Below the pieces are notes generated by a model. It was given only the letters and a program-made list of their open reading frames with translations. It was not told where the DNA came from and ran no database searches. The position numbers and the translations under genes are program-made. A DNA stretch of 64,000 bases from Membranipora membranacea (lineage: Eukaryota > Bryozoa > Gymnolaemata > Cheilostomatida > Membraniporidae). Location: positions 6,384,001 to 6,448,000 of the forward strand of contig OU612065.1 of the NCBI GenBank assembly GCA_914767715.1, in the 5' to 3' direction. This document shows positions 58,401-64,000 of this stretch, piece by piece. Each line of letters starts with the position of its first letter. The stretch's first letter is position 1.

Positions 58401-61400
58401 GCAGGCTGCGGAATTCTGCTTCTCTTTTCCATAACTCAACTCTCTATTCTACTCCACGTTCTCACTGCCCTTGTGTATCAAAACTCAATGTGACTAATTT
58501 TCTAACTCATGAACTGTTTAGTTTTATCTTTTAAAATTCCAGGGTTCATTTGATTGAGCCACTTCAGATTTTAATTCTGTGCAGATAAGCGACTGCTGTC
58601 GGTTCCTCAACAGGGCAGTGTCAGCATAATATGGTGTTGACCAGGCGAATACTGCGTGGGCAAGTTGTTGAGACATATTCATATATGTAAATGGTTAACT
58701 TACACAGACAATTCCTGATGTTGACGAACTATGATTGATTAAAGAAGGGAAACCTTATTGGCATGGTAAACAAATTAGCAGGTACCATAAAAGGTGGCAC
58801 AAAGTGGGCTCTTTGTTGATTTGAGTATATGTCCGTCGACTAATATTAAATTGACTGGTCACTTAATGCGCTTAACAGCACAGTTTCCAACACAAATGTC
58901 CATTTCCAATTCCATAGAAGGTCCTCAAATAGCTTGAAGCAATACGCTTTCTTTGAGGAGATGAATGAAGCATGTTAGCATTTCGTAAGAATAAAGTGAA
59001 CCCACATAAGCTATGACGTAAGCATTACGCTTTGTATGAACATACATTGTTCTATGTCCTCTAGAATAGCATTACGCAATGCAATTTGAAATAATAATTC
59101 AATCTAGCACAACAATTTCTATGATTTTCCTCATGTGGTAACTTGCACCATGTTTGTGAGTCAAGTCTGCTACCCTCCAAAAACCGATTCAGATCAGAAA
59201 CATACATACCCTCTTCTAAAACAGCCATCAGATCATCAAAAGTGTCGCATTGTATTGTGAATAGATTTTCTATGTAAAATCCCTTATTCGCTGACCATCT
59301 CATGTTCAGCTTTTTGCCACCCTGAACGTTCAGCAAATCTAGAATCTATAGAATATAAAATTAGAAATACATTTTGTGTTGTGCGTTATAGTCTGATAAC
59401 ATAACATGAAACTAATACTGAAAGATAATGTATATGCTATCATTTCTGAATAATTTTATCCATGCTGAAACAGAATTTCAAAAATGACGCAGACCCAAAT
59501 CTAACCAAAGAATTGCATTACATAGTTCTGTATATAATTCTGGTAGACTTGCCTGATAAGTAGATATTTAATATGTATTTAAACACACAAGCGAAAAACA
59601 ATTAATGAAGGAAAGTTGGTGTTTTGAGGAATACACACCTGTTTTTCTATCAATTTTTACAGGCTGGTACTTACTTCAATGATTACTGATGATGTCATAC
59701 ACGGACTATTAATGCCGATGCATGAATTAAATATGAAGCAGGTGTCTTTTTTGAACTGTGAGAAGATGGTTGTAGTTTCTATAGCAGCATGAAACATAAC
59801 TCTGACTCATAACTCAAACAACATTCAGCAGCATGGGGTAATGTTATCAGAGGGCAGAAAACTCATCATCTAAGGCCGCTGACCTGCTCGTTGTAGAGTT
59901 CAAAGTATGATGCTTTGAGTGTGTATGAGATTCCTTTTTTCTCTCCGTCAGCAATCAACTCTAATAGGTTGTGGAATGATCTAGGAATTAATCCATAGTC
60001 TGATTCTTCTAGCTTCATACCTGATTGAAGCTGTAAGTATACAATCATCATGTGAGCCAACAGAGAATACTAAGTTTTGCTAACAGATAGTCAGGAAAAG
60101 GTCATCATCAGAGGTTCAATCAAAAGCATAAAGGTATTTAAGGAGGCGGGGCTCATGGCTGTGCGAAGAACCAATGCGCCAAAGCAAGAAAACTCGGTAC
60201 GTCATCAGCATTTCGGGATGAGGGAGAGGGCAAAACGTTATTAAAATACACAGGTAAATGGGATACGCTATGCACTTTTACATGCTTTAAAAGTCCAAAG
60301 ATAATTCAAGGAGAAGGTTATCATGTGTAAGTCTTGATCAATCAAACGTAAACAGGTTATCGTTTAAAGTATAGTTTATGCTAAGGCCCACATTACAGAT
60401 GTGATGTGTCGGGACAGGGTACTCTAACTTCAAACTCAAGTCACCAAAGAAATGTAATAATGACAGCTAATGGTGCAGGCGAAAAGGGAAACCGGGAAAT
60501 TCATGCAAATAGTGGTCAATCAATTCACCTCTCTACTGTGCAGCATACTGTCAGACTGTAATGAGGTCAATAATATAATATCATACACAAATCAAGGTGG
60601 GAGTTCAGACTCTGACCTTCAGCCAGTAATTGTGGTTGAAGTGACTGGGCACCATAGAGTTATTATATACTCTATGCTGGGCACCTACACTGCAACTATG
60701 CATCGACCTCTGTTTTGGCAAGGAATTATATAGCATTAGGAAAGAAATTCATTCATGAAAAGTGAAAACACATGTTCATAGCTTTGCAGTTTTAAACTTC
60801 TTAGTCATAATATGGGGAGGGGGTGGGTGTTGCCTAGCAATTAGTGTTTCAGGACAGCAACCGAAAGCTCTTCTGGGAGCTCAGAAGCTATAAACATTTG
60901 CCTAATAGGGTTACGATTGGCCAATCAACAAAATACATATATCCAATACATATTTGCGTGTGACATTGTTAGCAGTGACTTACAAAAAAGTCAGTGTCTA
61001 ATTGGCTTATTTAGCTACCGAAATACTACCAATTGCTATTGGGTAACCAAACAGTAATTCTAATGTTGACCAAATTTAGTTCCTGACGTGTGCATGATAT
61101 TGGTCATCAAACATACCCAGGCGTCAGTTCCCAGATGGATATCTAAGCGCCTGCTAAGGGATAATTAAGGGCCAAATCAGTCAAAATCATTATAATGTCT
61201 GATGATCTCCACGTATAAAGTTCATTTGTTTTTTTGATGGCAGAAGGCTAGGGGAGTTGTAATATGAAGAGGTTTGAAGGGCCCTTACCTTTTGGGGCGG
61301 TCCAGTAATGGAGTGGGTTTTCCCTGAACCAGTTTGACCGAAGGCAAAACAGGTACACGCATATCTAAAACAGCAAAGTTTGTATTCATATGTTAGACCA

Positions 61401-63912
61401 GCAGTAGTTGAGATATTGGAATTGCAGATGGGTAATGAGGAATAGGAGTAAACACCTGCATATTAAATTCCAAGTATAGTTCAGTGGCCGCACTCCACTT
61501 ATTACCATAGGTTAGCTCAGTCCAGCATCACCATTGCAACAAGCAACTGGCACGCGATAAATCCGTAAAATCTAAATGGTATTACTGGTAAGTTTACAGA
61601 AGTGCAGACAATATTTCTATAAGTTTATGTATAAAGCTCACCCATCTACGGCCATGGCAACAAGTTTTTTCACCCCTGAGTGTTCAAATACATCTTTCTG
61701 TGATGCCTCTGGTTCAAACAGCACATTGAATGTGAAAGGTTTGACTGAGCCATTGTTGTCAACCTACAAAAGGTAAAACAAAAGAGACTTTTTAGAATGT
61801 CTCATGCGCTAGAAGCGGTCTGTCTCTCTGTCATCCTTTCTTATACATGTTATTTCAAGTTATGATATCATTGTTGAAGAAAAATAGATTGTACAAAAAC
61901 TGCCTAGAGGGTTGATAGTGACAGCAATGATTGCTGAGACTGGCTATGAACACATGCCTGGGAAATGACTAGAAATATCTTTAGGGGAAGGAAAGCAAGA
62001 AAACTCGCTAGTTAATTCATAACACTATTTGCGGAAGTCAAATGAATGAATATTAGAAATAAGCTCTGGCCAGAACAAAAACACATTTTACTGAGTTGCC
62101 CCCATGGGAACATACAACTGTAGACCGCAGATATATCAATTCATAGATAGTGCTCTAGTGGAATGTATAGTTGATGTTGTCAAATCTTATCACCTGAGCT
62201 AATATTAGCTGCAAGGCAAGAAAGCAGCGAACACCTTGAGGCAGAAAAAACATGTCTGCGATTTTCCTGAGTAAAGCATCACTTGTATCCTTACTCAGTG
62301 AAAGCATGTAGTAGTAAAATTCAGGTTTAGCAGCTGAGTGACAGTTCAGGAATTAGATAATCAATTAATGATATGTTTACTACTACGATATCATTGTGGG
62401 TCAGGACTCAGCTGCTTATAAAGTTATGCAGTACTTTTGTGCAAATTTACCACTCAAACATTGCCCTGTGTAGTAGTCGTGAGGGTGATGTTGATAAATC
62501 TGATTGTTGATTCAGAATTAGAGAGAAGTTAAATACACAGACAAATATTGCAGGACAGCAAACGATTGCGATAATACTTAGTGGTGATGAATGGGAGGTA
62601 TGGCAACCACATTCCCGATATCAACCACAGCTATTCCACCAACTAAAAATTCTAATTTTGAATGTCTGGACAGCTAGCCTTAAACAGGCTAAATGTCTCC
62701 CCAAGGTCCAATACGAAATAAATAATCTGCCAATGTTATCCATTTATACAGTAGTGGTCAAAACAACTGAAACTGAAGCTGCCAAGATGAAGCTGCTGCA
62801 CAAAGATGCTGCAATGCTTGTCCGAGTTTGAGTTGGCAAAGTGGGGAGGTGGTTATGTAATGATCGCTCATTGAGGTTAGGCGATCAATGTCTCCCCAGA
62901 GATTTAAATATTTTAAAACATGATTACCAATTTATAGAATAGGAGCAATTAATTTTAGTATTATTTATATAGCCACATAGCAGGAGAAAAGCAGCAATAG
63001 GAGAATAGCCAAGATTGGGAGTTGTAGCATTGCATGTAATGCAATCACTTCCGATTCAAGAATCCGGGTTTACTATACAGTAAAAAATATCGGTATGCTT
63101 ATCTTATTAAGTGTGTCATTCTCTTCCACCACATGATGCTTTACTTGGCTGACAAACAACAATATTTTTGTGTTATTTCAATGCCTAGCAGATCATATGA
63201 TATACTTTGTTTTTTTATTTTTGAGCTGACTGTTGTTGTACCTGTCACAGAGTGGCCGGTGTTTAAAAACAAAACATCCCAGATTAGCGACAACAACCTA
63301 TATTAGCATTAAGTGGACACCCATAGCCAGTGTTTTCAAGCTAAATTTATCAGCTTAACTTCGATTTTCGCTGAAGTACAGAGCATCCTCTGCAGTCTAC
63401 TTTGCGGCTGTGACAAACAGGAGTATTGAGTTCAGATAATTAGACGACTTAAAATAAATCATACCAACTAAAGATCACAAATACATCTATGGTTGTGTCT
63501 TTGTTTTTAAGCGCATAGTATCGTAGTATGTTGACTTGACTTACAAGAGTACATGTGACAGGTATTTGGGCAGCGCCTCTAAATGTGTTATACCATTGAT
63601 ACTGGCTTCAATTCGCGCAGTATAGGGGTCATTTCCTTTACCGTTTCCACTTTCTACCTTGCTTTGGTCAGGCTGTTGGATTATGCGCTGGCATATCGAG
63701 GTTCTCTAACAATTGTACACACTGTCAGGACAGCTCTGATTGTAGGTCACTTATAACTAGAGCTCTTTACTTTTAGCTAAACTATTAAGTGGACTTGCCT
63801 TATTTGCTTCGGTTGATTTCGATTGAAACTTACCCATAATACACCATCACCAGGAAATTGTACCGTGTTCACATCTTTTTTCTCTATTTCGTTTTTATTC
63901 GGCGGTCTTACT
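52451..63912 (-). CDS. KIF12: KIF12-like kinesin (N-terminal tip outside window)
   Basis: Kinesin motor with N-terminal motor domain. Sixteen exons join in phase: 63912-63834, 61763-61642, 61364-61289, 60030-59884, 59345-59210, 58136-57978, 57557-57474, 57227-57109, 56691-56587, 56299-56170, 55257-55160, 54913-54777, 54336-54129, 53681-53521, 53342-53074, 52578-52451, giving 718 visible residues. It starts at VRPPNKNE of the first motor strand. All motor motifs are intact: P-loop GQTGSGKT, switch I NDFSSRSH, switch II DLAGSE, and [37 protein letters not shown] and FELYNEQILDLL follow KIF12 rather than other families. After the motor come a neck and coiled coil (56299-54777), a Pro/Ser-rich tail, and the terminal helix [18 protein letters not shown]. 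The donor at 59884 is a weak CAG|GTCAGC. The first exon(s) lie beyond position 64000. Confidence 0.93.
53840..54078 (+). mobile_element. tRNA-derived SINE, copy A
   Basis: Full-length sense copy, head GGAGTAGGAGGTGGCTCAG, body with ACTACTGGGG and GCCGCAGATATGG, tail ATTTTAATCAAT. The B box has decayed (GGTTAGCATCCCAC), so it is probably not transcribed by polymerase III. It lies in a KIF12 intron, antisense to the gene. Confidence 0.9.
58249..58432 (-). CDS. Candidate alternative first exon of KIF12
   Basis: An ATG-initiated 61-codon frame begins [15 protein letters not shown], contains [20 protein letters not shown] and ends EEPGFG at a good donor, TTTG|GTAAGA. An in-frame TGA sits two codons upstream of the ATG. 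The donor phase (one base) equals that of the normal preceding KIF12 exon, so splicing to 58136 is in frame. The product would lack the P-loop and the first third of the motor but keep switch I, switch II, the coiled coil and the tail. I do not recognise the 61 residues. Including it as an internal exon is unlikely because of the stop. It could instead be the first exon of a separate gene. Confidence 0.5.
60031..61288 (-). other. KIF12 intron 3 with promoter-like cluster
   Basis: Around 60144-60205 a GGCGGGGC box, CCAAT, GCGCCAAA and an ACGTCAT element occur within 62 bases. This is more GC-rich than its surroundings. A plus-strand 87-codon frame at 60470-60733 is antisense and unrecognised. 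Confidence 0.35.
61770..63830 (-). other. KIF12 intron 1 (within window)
   Basis: Two kilobases of AT-rich sequence. I see no exon, repeat family or element that can be named. Confidence 0.45.
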
Positions 63913-64000
63913 CTGTGAAATAAGATATAATATATGGTTGGGGATGTCCAGTATATAGCTTCAAGATTCTGTACCTTTTTTTATTATAGGTCTGTGTTTT

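Noticed and set aside
60470-60733. 87-codon plus-strand frame in a KIF12 intron
   Set aside because: Antisense, no motif, low-complexity composition; length is within chance expectation.

Overview
The window is nuclear DNA from an invertebrate metazoan. It is AT-rich, its genes are split into many short exons with GT-AG introns, and its proteins are animal-specific families: a ZMIZ PIAS-like coregulator, the longin SNARE VAMP7, an ALD-type peroxisomal ABC transporter, CISD2, a G-protein gamma subunit, SH2D4 and a KIF12-type kinesin. I cannot name the phylum from sequence alone. All gene names come from recognising conserved protein motifs and checking that exon phases join; no database search was run.

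Layout, left to right. 1-14.4 kb: 5' part of a ZMIZ1/2-like gene on the minus strand, running off the left edge before its SP-RING zinc finger. 18.1-20.9 kb: VAMP7 (minus). 21.8-25.1 kb: a degenerate DNA transposon area with the C-terminus of a P-element/THAP9-like transposase (minus), an unidentified three-exon frame, two matching inverted termini and a 12-bp minisatellite. 26.4-31.6 kb: an ABCD1/2-like gene (plus). 32.3-35 kb: LINE fragment and two inverted-repeat elements. 35.2-37.5 kb: CISD2-like (plus). 39.6-41 kb: G gamma (plus). 41.9-49.2 kb: SH2D4 (minus). 50.4-51.1 kb: palindromic MITEs. 52.4-64 kb: KIF12 (minus), running off the right edge just short of its N-terminus.

The genes are unrelated neighbours, not a pathway cluster. 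Points of most interest: the ABCD start codon is split by an intron; the ZMIZ start codon is probably the last three bases of an exon; KIF12 has an in-phase internal first exon that would give a kinesin without its P-loop; and several mobile-element families recur in the window (a 512-bp foldback MITE, a tRNA-derived SINE, an 84-bp palindrome with a perfect 8-bp target duplication, and a 135-bp near-perfect hairpin).

Limits: exon ends were placed by eye from GT/AG, reading phase and homology; UTR ends, promoters and isoforms are not established.
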